In this document: positions 7,514 to 14,627 of the stretch, in pieces | How positions within the stretch are numbered: position 1 is the stretch's first letter | Layout: each line of letters opens with the position of its first letter | Assembly (NCBI GenBank): GCA_035552275.1 | Contig: DASZLR010000154.1 | Location: forward strand, 1-17,883 | Direction of reading: 5' to 3' | Length of the DNA: 17,883 bases | Source: DASVLX01 sp035552275 | GTDB lineage: Bacteria > Actinomycetota > Actinomycetes > Mycobacteriales > Pseudonocardiaceae | Notes under the pieces: generated by a model | What the model saw: only the letters and a program-made list of their open reading frames with translations | Database searches by the model: none | Told to the model about the DNA's origin: nothing | Program-made: the position numbers and the translations under genes

Positions 7514-8763
7514 CCACCGCAGCGATCACCACCCCAGCGATGACCACCACCACAACGGAAACGACCGCACCGCCGTCGGGTGTGTGGGCCGAGGTGGTCG
7601 GCCAGACGCCGGCGGTGGCCGTGCTGCGGTCGGCCGCCCAGGCGGCGGCCGACCTGGTTGCCGGCCGGACGCCCGGCAACGCCGCGATGACGCACGCCTG
7701 GCTGTTCACCGGCCCGCCCGGATCGGGCCGGACGGTCGCGGCCCGTGCGTTCGCCGCCGCGTTGGAGTGCGTCGACGGAACCGGGTGCGGCGAGTGCCCC
7801 GGCTGCCGGACGACCCTCGCCGGCACCCATGCCGATGTTCGGTTCGTGGTGCCCGAAGGGCTGTCGATCTCGGTCGCCGAGATGCGGGCGCTGGTGCAGG
7901 CCGCCGCCCGCCGGCCGACCAACGGCCGGTGGCAGGTCGTGGTCATCGCCGACGCCGACCGGCTGACCGAGGGCGCGGCCAACGCGCTGCTCAAGGCCGT
8001 GGAGGAACCGCCCGACCGGACGGTGTTCCTGCTGTGTGCGCCATCCGACCACCCCGAGGACGTGTCGGTGACCATCCGGTCGCGCTGTCGGGGAATCGCG
8101 CTGCGCACGCCGGCAGCCAGCGACATCGCCGAGGTGTTGGCCGTCCGGGACGGGATTGACCGCGAGACGGCCGGTTGGGCGGCATCGGTGTGCGGCGGCC
8201 ATGTCGGCCGGGCGCGCCGGCTGGCCAGGGATGCGACCGCACGGGAGCGACGGGAGGCGGTTCTCCGGGTGCCGCTCGCGCTGCGCCGGGCGGCGGACGT
8301 GTTCAGCTGCGCCGACGAGCTCGTGAAGACGGCCGAGACCGAGGCGACGTCGATCACCGAGATCCGCGACGCGGCCGAACGCGAGGCGTTGGAGACGGCG
8401 ATGGGCGCCGGCGGTACCGGGCGGGGCACGGCCGGCGCGACCAGGGGCGCCAAGGGCGCGATCAAGGATCTGGAGCGTCGGCAGAAATCCCGGGCCACCC
8501 GCGCGCAGCGGGACTCGTTGGATCTGGCGTTGATCGATTTGGCTGGTTTCTATCGGGACGTGCTGGTCACCGCCGCCGGCTCCGGTGCGGTGTTGAACCA
8601 CCCGGACCGCGCGGCCGACTCGGCGCAGGCCGCGTCGGCCTGGACGCCGGAGTCGACATTGCGTCGGCTGGAAGCCGTGCTGGCCTGCCGCGCCGCGATC
8701 GAGCTCAATGTCAAGCCGCGGATCGCGATCGAGGCGATGCTCAGCTCTCTCCACCGGGGCTGA
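7510..8763 (+). CDS. holB: DNA polymerase III subunit delta'
   Basis: Clamp-loader subunit that works with DnaX and delta to load the beta clamp. The AAA+ fold is clear: a Walker A-like loop GPPGSGRT (residues 68-75, with Arg in place of the catalytic Lys, as expected for a non-hydrolysing delta'), four zinc-ligand cysteines C87-x5-C93-x2-C96-x2-C99, the Walker B-like strand VVVIADADRL followed by GAANALLKAVEEPP, and the SRC motif (Ser191-Arg192-Cys193) that supplies an arginine finger in trans. The C-terminal collar region is long and Arg/Ala-rich. The ATG at 7510 overlaps the stop of the MFS gene as ATGA, implying translational coupling. It gives a Thr-rich, low-complexity N-terminus of about 22 residues, so ATG 7540 or GTG near 7581 are alternatives. 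The last 23 bases overlap the convergent gene on the other strand. Confidence 0.94.
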   Translation: MTTAAITTPAMTTTTTETTAPPSGVWAEVVGQTPAVAVLRSAAQAAADLVAGRTPGNAAMTHAWLFTGPPGSGRTVAARAFAAALECVDGTGCGECPGCRTTLAGTHADVRFVVPEGLSISVAEMRALVQAAARRPTNGRWQVVVIADADRLTEGAANALLKAVEEPPDRTVFLLCAPSDHPEDVSVTIRSRCRGIALRTPAASDIAEVLAVRDGIDRETAGWAASVCGGHVGRARRLARDATARERREAVLRVPLALRRAADVFSCADELVKTAETEATSITEIRDAAEREALETAMGAGGTGRGTAGATRGAKGAIKDLERRQKSRATRAQRDSLDLALIDLAGFYRDVLVTAAGSGAVLNHPDRAADSAQAASAWTPESTLRRLEAVLACRAAIELNVKPRIAIEAMLSSLHRG

Positions 8764-10402
8764 CCGGGGGCTGCCGGCGGATCCGTTGGGGCCGGCGTGG
8801 CAGCGCGGCCACCAGGACGACGCCGATCAGCAGCATCGCCGAACCGAACCAGAACAACGGAACCACGTGGTAGGCGCCGTCGGTATAGGCCAGGGTCGGC
8901 GTGTTGTTGCTGACCGGCGCGGCCGGGCCGGCGCCAGTCGCCGCGGTGGTAGAGGCGCACACCACGCCGCTGGTCGGCGTGTACGCGCGGCCGATCTGCT
9001 CGCCCAGCGAGACTTCGGCGAGCGCCGCCGGCAGATTCGGAATGCCCAGCGCCGCGGTGGGCAGCACCTGGAGATCCAGCATCCGGGCGGTCGCGCTCAA
9101 CTGGTAGCCGGTGAACGGGGCGCCGTTCTGCCCGGCGGTCAGCGACTGGCTGGACTGGTCAAGGCTGGCGATGGACAGTCGCAGGGCGCCGATGTCGATC
9201 ACCGGAACGGCCGAGGTCAGCGGCTGGCCGTTGGGCAGCAGATCACCGATGACGGGCAGCTTCGGCAGGTTGCCGGCGCCCAGGTCGGTCGGGATGCCGA
9301 TCGGCACGTCTTGGGTGGGGTGCGCGGCGTCCAGCGTGTAGAGCGTGTTGCCGCCCTGCACGACCTGGATCACCGGGGCGGTGTACTGCACCGACGAGGT
9401 TTTCGGATCGCCGGTCGACGTCACCGTCAGCGTCGGCTGGCTGACCACGTTGAGGTCGATCGCCATCGGCCCGGGGAGCAGTTGGACGCTGGCGACCTGC
9501 ATCGTGGACACCGACTGCACGGCCTTGTTCGGCGAGCCCGGGATGTCGACCAGCCGGACGACCGAGTGCGAGCTGAGCGTGTTGGGCAGGTTGATCAGTG
9601 AACCGGTGGCCGAATTCGCGGTGCCGGGGCTGGACAACAGCCCGCCCAGGCTGGCCAGCGAACCCATCTGGCTCAAGCTGTTGACCAGGGACTGCTTGTC
9701 CGCCGGGGACAGCGTCGACTGGCTCATCAGCGAGGACAGCGCGTCGGCGGTGGTCGTGGTGGGCAGCGCGGACAGCCCGTTGATCGCGGACACACTCGCC
9801 AGCGAGGTGCTCGCATCGGCGATGGTGCCCACGCACGGGCCAAGGCTGTCGCTCCACCGGGCATGCACCGAGCCGTTGAGCAGGCCGACCTTCAGCAACG
9901 CGTCCAACGGCGTAGACGGCGGGCCGTAACCGTTGGTGAGCGCGTTCGGATTGTCCGGCGACGCCGTCTGGCTGAGGCAGCCGGGGAGCTGCGGGGTGTT
10001 GCCTTCGGCCGCGATGCCACCGGGGCAGGACTGCGCGATCGCGTGCTCGTAGTTGAGGTAGGACTCGGAGTTGGCGCGGGCGTCGGACAGTCCGAAACCG
10101 GCTTCCGCAAGCGATTGCGGGGGAGCGCCGGCGACCGAGCCGAGAATGCTGGTGGTCGGCACCGCGCCGGGCAGCAGGCGGAACACGGCCAGGCCGGTCG
10201 CGGCGTCGCCCACCGCGTGCCCCAACGGCTGCGGGCCCGACGGTGCGGACGCGGGTGGCGAACCCGGCTGGGTGCTGGGCACCGGGGTGCTCGGGTATGT
10301 GTACGGGGTGGTCGTGTCGGCCAGGGCCGGGGAGGCCGACAGCGCGAGCAGCGCCGCGGCGGCGGGCACGGCGGCCAGTGCCAGCGTCCGGCGATACTTC
10401 AC
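8741..10402 (-). CDS. Secreted, C-terminally membrane-anchored protein of unknown function
   Basis: A 553-aa protein with a clear export signal: basic VKYRR, a hydrophobic Ala/Leu core (residues 7-24) and a signal peptidase I site ALA-DT at residue 28. The mature part begins with a Thr/Pro/Ser-rich stretch (about 29-60), followed by a Ser/Leu/Gly-rich extracellular region with few cysteines. Near the C-terminus a hydrophobic helix (about 513-534, from VVPLFWFGSAMLLIG) is followed by a basic tail PRRPQRIRRQ, so the protein would be held in the membrane with its bulk outside; no LPXTG is seen. The GTG at 10402-10400 is preceded on the minus strand by AAGGAGAA with a 5-base spacer, which decides the start over the ATG eight codons upstream. 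I cannot name a family. It is convergent with holB and divergent from tRNA-Thr. Confidence 0.85.
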   Translation of the reverse strand: MKYRRTLALAAVPAAAALLALSASPALADTTTPYTYPSTPVPSTQPGSPPASAPSGPQPLGHAVGDAATGLAVFRLLPGAVPTTSILGSVAGAPPQSLAEAGFGLSDARANSESYLNYEHAIAQSCPGGIAAEGNTPQLPGCLSQTASPDNPNALTNGYGPPSTPLDALLKVGLLNGSVHARWSDSLGPCVGTIADASTSLASVSAINGLSALPTTTTADALSSLMSQSTLSPADKQSLVNSLSQMGSLASLGGLLSSPGTANSATGSLINLPNTLSSHSVVRLVDIPGSPNKAVQSVSTMQVASVQLLPGPMAIDLNVVSQPTLTVTSTGDPKTSSVQYTAPVIQVVQGGNTLYTLDAAHPTQDVPIGIPTDLGAGNLPKLPVIGDLLPNGQPLTSAVPVIDIGALRLSIASLDQSSQSLTAGQNGAPFTGYQLSATARMLDLQVLPTAALGIPNLPAALAEVSLGEQIGRAYTPTSGVVCASTTAATGAGPAAPVSNNTPTLAYTDGAYHVVPLFWFGSAMLLIGVVLVAALPRRPQRIRRQPPVSPGGES

Positions 10403-10450
10403 GACGGTTCTCCTTGGCAGGCACACCTGGTCTGACGTGGGACGGACGTC

Positions 10451-10456
10451 ACACTA
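10451..10456 (-). promoter_or_regulatory. Possible -10 element of the secreted-protein gene
   Basis: Read on the minus strand this is TAGTGT, a TANNNT hexamer about 50 bases upstream of the GTG start at 10402. There is no clear -35. The position, back to back with the tRNA promoter, is reasonable. Confidence 0.3.
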
Positions 10457-10501
10457 GCTACCAACGACCTGCCCACTGTGGGGTGACGCACTCTTTCGGG
10501 C

Positions 10502-10507
10502 TACACT
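10502..10507 (+). promoter_or_regulatory. -10 element of the tRNA-Thr promoter
   Basis: TACACT is a good -10 hexamer that would start transcription near 10513-10515, a few bases before the mature 5' end at 10518. A GGTGAC sequence (10482-10487) is -35-like but only 14 bases away, so the -35 is uncertain. Confidence 0.5.
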
Positions 10508-10517
10508 CGTTGCCGCT

Positions 10518-10594
10518 GCCGCCTTAGCTCAGTTGGCCAGAGCAACGCACTCGTAATGCGTAGGTCTCGGGTTCGAATCCCGAAGGCGGCTCCA
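10518..10594 (+). tRNA. tRNA-Thr, anticodon CGT, CCA encoded
   Basis: The cloverleaf can be read directly. The acceptor GCCGCCT pairs with AGGCGGC, the D arm carries AGTTGG, the anticodon stem ACGCA/TGCGT closes the loop CTCGTAA with anticodon CGT (reads ACG, Thr), and the T arm is TCGGG-TTCGAAT-CCCGA. Discriminator T10591 is followed by an encoded CCA (10592-10594). The tRNA proper is 74 bases before CCA. Confidence 0.98.
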
Positions 10595-10596
10595 GT

Positions 10597-10644
10597 CCGT
10601 GGCTCACGCTCTTCCCGGATTTCCGGGAAGAGCGTGAGCCACGG
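10597..10644 (+). terminator. 23-bp perfect hairpin after tRNA-Thr
   Basis: Bases 10597-10619 are exactly complementary to 10622-10644, leaving only two bases between the arms (in practice a loop of four or more). The hairpin starts two bases after the encoded CCA and has no T-tract. The natural reading is the tRNA terminator, although the arms are much longer than termination needs. Confidence 0.8.
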
Positions 10645-11182
10645 TATGACGGGACTGTCGCAGGTGCGTCCTGGCGGGTGATTCACGGCAGGGCGCTAAG
10701 GCCCCGGAAGGTGCGCCTCGACCCATGCGCCCGGTACATAGTATCGATCAATACTACTGATCCGTGCGTTAAATGCGCGGTATCCAGTTGCAACCCCAAT
10801 AGTCGGGGCGAATGGTGAAGTAGGCGGCACCGACCAGGATGCGGCCTTTGTCGCTCAGTGATGGCGTGCTCTCGGGCACCACCCGTGAAACAGGCGGTGG
10901 CATGGGCAGTGTCGATTCCGCCACGTTGGTGTTCCGAATAACCAACGACAGCGCAACGACAACGAGTGAGTGTGCCATGGCTAGGCCAGAGGGTCCTTTC
11001 CGCTCCGAATCCCACAGTTCGCATCTGGCTCCGCCCGATCGTGGGGGCCAGTGATCAGGAGCGTATCCGGCACTCTCGTGGCATGTTGCGCCGGGTAGCG
11101 CGAACTAGGGCCAACTCGCTCGTTCGTTGGACATCCGGAACAGTGACGAAGCTTCGTTCTGCTCAGTGGAGTGGGGTGGTTG
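10645..11182. other. Low-coding gap between tRNA-Thr and the AfsR-type gene
   Basis: Base composition drops here compared with the left part of the window, and no frame reads as a known protein. The best coding candidate is the minus-strand frame 10769-10978, listed separately. A perfect 12-base palindrome ACGAAGCTTCGT lies at 11146-11157. By eye there is no integrase and no copy of the tRNA 3' end that would mark an attachment site. Confidence 0.5.
10769..10978 (-). CDS. Possible 69-aa small protein, unknown function
   Basis: I do not recognise it. The ATG at 10978 is preceded on the minus strand by GGAAAGGA, but about 15 bases away, farther than usual. The N-terminus is hydrophobic (AHSLVVVALSLVI) without basic residues, so it is at best a weak export or membrane segment. 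The middle is Pro/Ser/Val-rich and the end is aromatic (YFTIRPDYWGCNWIPRI). By hand count about 70% of codons end in G or C, similar to the neighbouring AfsR-type gene rather than to non-coding sequence. It lies downstream of that gene in the same direction, but a hairpin (11183-11219) separates them. It could equally be a chance frame. Confidence 0.33.
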   Translation of the reverse strand: MAHSLVVVALSLVIRNTNVAESTLPMPPPVSRVVPESTPSLSDKGRILVGAAYFTIRPDYWGCNWIPRI

Positions 11183-11219
11183 TCACTCGACGGGAGTCAG
11201 TGTGGTCCCCGTCGAGTGA
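11183..11219 (-). terminator. Hairpin spanning the stop codon of the AfsR-type gene
   Basis: TCACTCGACGGG (11183-11194) and CCCGTCGAGTGA (11208-11219) form a perfect 12-bp stem with a 13-base loop. The stop codon of the minus-strand regulator (11197-11199) lies inside the loop, so the hairpin begins within the last codons. It can terminate transcription from either side. Confidence 0.65.
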
Positions 11220-14200
11220 ACGTGGTTCGGCGGTGTCCGGCATGTGAAGAAGTTTCTGATTCTGTTGTGGCTGGCTCTTCTTCGGGCGTTCGTGGAGACC
11301 ATTCGTTGATTAACGTACTATCGTCTCGGGCCGTCGGGACCGAAGGTGCTGGTATCGCGAGGTCGGCTTCGACACGTTGCAGGCGCTGGATATCACCGAG
11401 GTCCGTGTATATTTCTTTGGCCTGCCTGTTTTCTTCGTGTCCAGCCTCGATGTGGCCGATACGGTACAGCGACCGCGCCATCAGGTGAAGTGAGTCCGCC
11501 TCAACTCTCGCACTGCGGGTACGTTGAGCGAGGCGTACGGCTTGGCGACCGTACTCGATCGCCTTGTCAAAATTATCCTGGAAGAAACAAATCGTCGCGA
11601 GCACTGAGAACGTTCGCGAGCTGACTTCAATGTCGTGAATGTACTCGACGATTCCTAAAGCCTGCTGAACGTCAGCCTGTGCGGCCGAGTAGTCGCCTCT
11701 CTCACCGCGTATTGCCGCCAACTCCGTAAGCGTTTCCGCTTCGCCATGTGTGTCAGAAATCTGCTGACGGAGCCACAATGCTTGCTGGTAGCTCGCGATG
11801 GCTTGGTCGTATCGTTTCTGGCCCTGAAAGATGTTGCCCAGTTCGTGCAGCGTTGTAGATTGCAACACGGTGTAGCCTTTTTTGCGCGCCACGCTCAGGG
11901 CCTGATGGAAAAGCTCAATACTTCTGTCGATATCTCCGGCAACTGACTCTAGCTTGGCTCGTGTGAAGATACTAATCGGTATGCCGATCTCGCTGTTCAT
12001 CTGTCGGGCGATCGCCTCGGCGATGCTCAGTTGTTGATTAGCTTGGAAATGGTCTCCGAGAGCTAGGTAGGTCAGTCCGAGATCGTTTCGTGTCGCCCCC
12101 TCGGATTCTAGATCTCCCACGTATTGGGTGGATGCGACGGCTATTTCCAATGCCGTTCGCACGTCGTGCAGGAAACCGCTCCTCCTGAAGACGCCATATA
12201 CGGTGTGTGGTATCCGCCAGGCGTAGTCGTGGTGGCCACGGTCCGGTGCCCATCGAATAATGGCGTTGAGGTTCTTACGTTCGTCGAGCAGCCAGTTCGC
12301 TGCGTCCTCGTCGTTCGCGTACTCCAGTTCCGGCGCCTGTTCTACCTGGGGAAGCAAAGGCACCGGTGTTCGGAATGGAAAGATTGCGCGATCGGCGTGG
12401 AACGAGCTGTGGAAGTAGTAGGACAGCAGGCACCGCTCCGCCCGCTTTCGTTCGTCCGAGGGGATATCGTCGGCCAGGTCTGTCGCGTACGCCCTGATCA
12501 AGTCGTGGAAGCGGAACCGGCCGAGCGTGCCGGCGGCGTGCAAGAGGTGAGCGTTCACCAGAACGTCGAGGCAATGTCGGGTACTCTTGATCGACCAACC
12601 GGCAAGCGCGGCGGCGGCGTTGAGGCTGATTTCGGGACCCGGGTGAAGGGCCAGCAGGCGGAAAAGCTGTTGACTCTTGGCTGGCAATGCGTCATACGAC
12701 CACGTGAACGCGGCCCGCAGGTTATGCGATCCGTCTTCGGTGCCGCCGATCTCCAGGAGGCGGCTGTGATCACGGAACTCGCCAACGAATGCCCGCAACT
12801 GCACGCCGTCGTGGACGTCGATGTGCCGCCCGACGAGCTGCAGCGCCAGCGGTAGGCCGCCACACAGGCGTGCGAGTTGCTCGACAACGTCACGTTGGTG
12901 AGCGGCGCGCTCGCCGATACGTCGAGTGAGCAGGGTGCCGGCGTCGTGAGCGGGCAGTGGTGAAATGGTGAACGGTCGGACGCCGTGCCGGGCGGTCAGC
13001 TCGGTGAGGTTCTGCCGACTGGTGATCAGGACCACGCAGGACGAGAGTAGCGGCAGGAGTGGCCGAACCTGCTCCGAGTTGCGGGCATTGTCGAGCAGCA
13101 CGAGTGTTCGTGCGCTGTTCAACAGGTCAGCGAGCTTGTTGGCCCGGCTTGTTGAATCAGCGAGCCGACCTATCGGGAAGTCGAGTTGGCGGAGCAGTTC
13201 ATCAACGGCCTCCGCCATCTGGATGGGATCACTACCGGGATCGCCGCGGAGGTCGACGTGGAGCGCACTATCGAGCAGGCGCCCCAGTTGCCGGTTTGCC
13301 CAGCGAACGGCGAGCGCCGTCTTGCCAACCCCAGGCAGCCCTACCAGGGCGAACACGCTTGGTCGGAAGCGGCCGTAACTGGCCGCACACTCGTCCAGCT
13401 TGAACAACAGTGACTCGCGGCCGAGGAAGTCAATGGCGTCCGATGGCAGCCGACGTCGGGACACCGGTCGCGATTCTGCGGGCCGCGGCGCGACCGCACG
13501 CAAGGGGCTGGCAGTCAGATGGCCATAGATGAGAGTGTCGTGCACATGCTTGAGGTGGTCAGCGGCGGCGGTGTCGCCAGCCTCGTTGAGCGCCCGACGA
13601 GTCGCGATGTAGTAGTCGCTCGCGTCGCTGTCTCGGGCGAGGTGGTGGAGAGCTTCGATCCGGTGGGCGGCCAGCGCGAGAATGTCGCCGTGATTAAGCC
13701 GCAACTCGTCCACCCTGGTGAGGGCGGCGTCGAACTCGCCCATCGCCATCAACGCTGTGACCAGCGTACCGTTGGCCGGAAGCCATTCGTTTTCGATCAC
13801 GTGTCGACGCCAGTTGTGTGCTCGATCCGTGTCCAGGTCCGCCAACGGGTCCTCGGGCTGCCACAGGTCTATCGCGGACTGCGCCAGGCGGAACGCTTGC
13901 TCATAATCCCGTTTACGGTTGGCCGTTCGCGCTAGCTCGATTGATCTACGGAATACGTGGTAGTCGACCACGCTCTTGTCGATAGCCAATCGAAACGCAT
14001 TTCCCTCAGCGATTAATCGAGCCTCGACGTCCACTTCGGCCAGCGCGTCACGGATACGCCCAGCGTTGGTGTGGAAGGTGGCGTCGGTGTTCGCGGGCTG
14101 TTTGTCTTCCGGCCAGGCCCATTCCTTCAGCAGCTGTCGAGGCATGGGTCGGCCGGGCTGGGTGAGCAGCGCCCCTACGATCTTCTTGACCTGCGGGTAT

Positions 14201-14268
14201 GCCCAATCCGCCCGTAGCTTCCCGTCCCGGCGCGCCTGCACACGCCCCAATATTGTGAATCCGATCAT
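11197..14268 (-). CDS. AfsR/SARP-type regulator with NB-ARC ATPase and TPR domains
   Basis: A 1023-aa protein with the AfsR layout (AfsR itself is about 990 aa). Residues 1-100 form an OmpR-type winged helix (MIGFTILGRV to AFRLAI), and about 100-250 a BTAD helical domain. The NB-ARC ATPase follows: FLGRE (281-285), P-loop GLPGVGKT (310-317), Walker B TLVLLDNA (about 388-395), CVVLITSR (411-418) and CGGLPLAL (469-476), then winged-helix and linker segments with FRFHDLIRAYA. TPRs (from about 740) include LHELGNIFQGQKRYDQAIAS. Such STAND proteins switch on ATP binding when the TPRs sense a signal or phosphorylation, and the N-terminus activates promoters. ATG 14268 puts the winged-helix strand at the N-terminus; GTG 14274, two codons earlier, has GGGGCGG upstream and is equally possible, while the frame stays open to 14499. 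GC is low in the TPR half. It is divergent from the two-gene operon at 14628. Confidence 0.92.
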   Translation of the reverse strand: MIGFTILGRVQARRDGKLRADWAYPQVKKIVGALLTQPGRPMPRQLLKEWAWPEDKQPANTDATFHTNAGRIRDALAEVDVEARLIAEGNAFRLAIDKSVVDYHVFRRSIELARTANRKRDYEQAFRLAQSAIDLWQPEDPLADLDTDRAHNWRRHVIENEWLPANGTLVTALMAMGEFDAALTRVDELRLNHGDILALAAHRIEALHHLARDSDASDYYIATRRALNEAGDTAAADHLKHVHDTLIYGHLTASPLRAVAPRPAESRPVSRRRLPSDAIDFLGRESLLFKLDECAASYGRFRPSVFALVGLPGVGKTALAVRWANRQLGRLLDSALHVDLRGDPGSDPIQMAEAVDELLRQLDFPIGRLADSTSRANKLADLLNSARTLVLLDNARNSEQVRPLLPLLSSCVVLITSRQNLTELTARHGVRPFTISPLPAHDAGTLLTRRIGERAAHQRDVVEQLARLCGGLPLALQLVGRHIDVHDGVQLRAFVGEFRDHSRLLEIGGTEDGSHNLRAAFTWSYDALPAKSQQLFRLLALHPGPEISLNAAAALAGWSIKSTRHCLDVLVNAHLLHAAGTLGRFRFHDLIRAYATDLADDIPSDERKRAERCLLSYYFHSSFHADRAIFPFRTPVPLLPQVEQAPELEYANDEDAANWLLDERKNLNAIIRWAPDRGHHDYAWRIPHTVYGVFRRSGFLHDVRTALEIAVASTQYVGDLESEGATRNDLGLTYLALGDHFQANQQLSIAEAIARQMNSEIGIPISIFTRAKLESVAGDIDRSIELFHQALSVARKKGYTVLQSTTLHELGNIFQGQKRYDQAIASYQQALWLRQQISDTHGEAETLTELAAIRGERGDYSAAQADVQQALGIVEYIHDIEVSSRTFSVLATICFFQDNFDKAIEYGRQAVRLAQRTRSARVEADSLHLMARSLYRIGHIEAGHEENRQAKEIYTDLGDIQRLQRVEADLAIPAPSVPTARDDSTLINEWSPRTPEEEPATTESETSSHAGHRRTTFTRRGPH

Positions 14269-14627
14269 GTTCACCAGCGCCGCCCCAGACGAGGTGCTGG
14301 AATGTCCCAACATCAACCAGTGTGACTCGAATCGCGGAGACAATCCAGTGCCTTGCGTCGAATGAGCCCGATTTGTGTTCCTGATACGCCATTTGGCTGA
14401 ATCGAGTCCCTGTTGGCAGGAGCTTGTACCCTCGACCGACAGTCCGCGGACAGTCGATCGCCAACCCAGCATTGCCACGCCGGTCACACGTCCGACCATG
14501 GGCCGCTGCCAGACGGTTGACCTGGCGTGTTGGCCGGTTGAGCCTTCGACCAGTAGATGACCGAACCCTGGCAGGCCACATCCTCTCCGATGTCCGGCGA
14601 ACGGTGCCGGCTGGACGGGAGGTAGTC
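14269..14627. promoter_or_regulatory. Divergent promoter region between the regulator and the two-gene operon
   Basis: This 359-bp gap must carry the promoters of both the AfsR-type gene (leftward) and the GT-B-like operon (rightward). No gene is supported in it. Rightward, TTGGCC (14530-14535) and TAGATG (14554-14559), 18 bases apart, form only a weak promoter match. Leftward, TACAAG (minus strand, 14428-14423) lies 9 bases beyond the heptamer repeat described next, which resembles a SARP-dependent promoter geometry. Confidence 0.5.
14437..14456. promoter_or_regulatory. Candidate operator: heptamer direct repeat that is also a near-palindrome
   Basis: GACAGTC occurs at 14438-14444 and again at 14449-14455, an 11-bp period with a CGCG spacer. 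The same 20 bases are an 18/20 palindrome centred on the perfect 10-mer GTCCGCGGAC (14442-14451). SARP regulators bind heptamer direct repeats with 11-bp or 22-bp periods next to the -10 region, so the neighbouring AfsR-type protein is the natural candidate ligand. A symmetric dimer-binding repressor is the alternative reading. Confidence 0.45.

Noticed and set aside
10501..10686. 61-aa minus-strand frame over the tRNA
   Set aside because: Contains the GIRTRDLRITSALLWPTELRR-type string that results from translating a tRNA gene in antisense; it is an artefact.
10683..11024. 113-aa minus-strand frame in the gap after the tRNA
   Set aside because: No recognisable ribosome site was found, its composition is not coding-like, and it overlaps the slightly better 69-aa candidate in another frame.
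14424..14627. N-terminal extension of the GT-B-like gene
   Set aside because: The extension is Arg-rich, covers the candidate operator, and ATG 14628 has a strong ribosome site.
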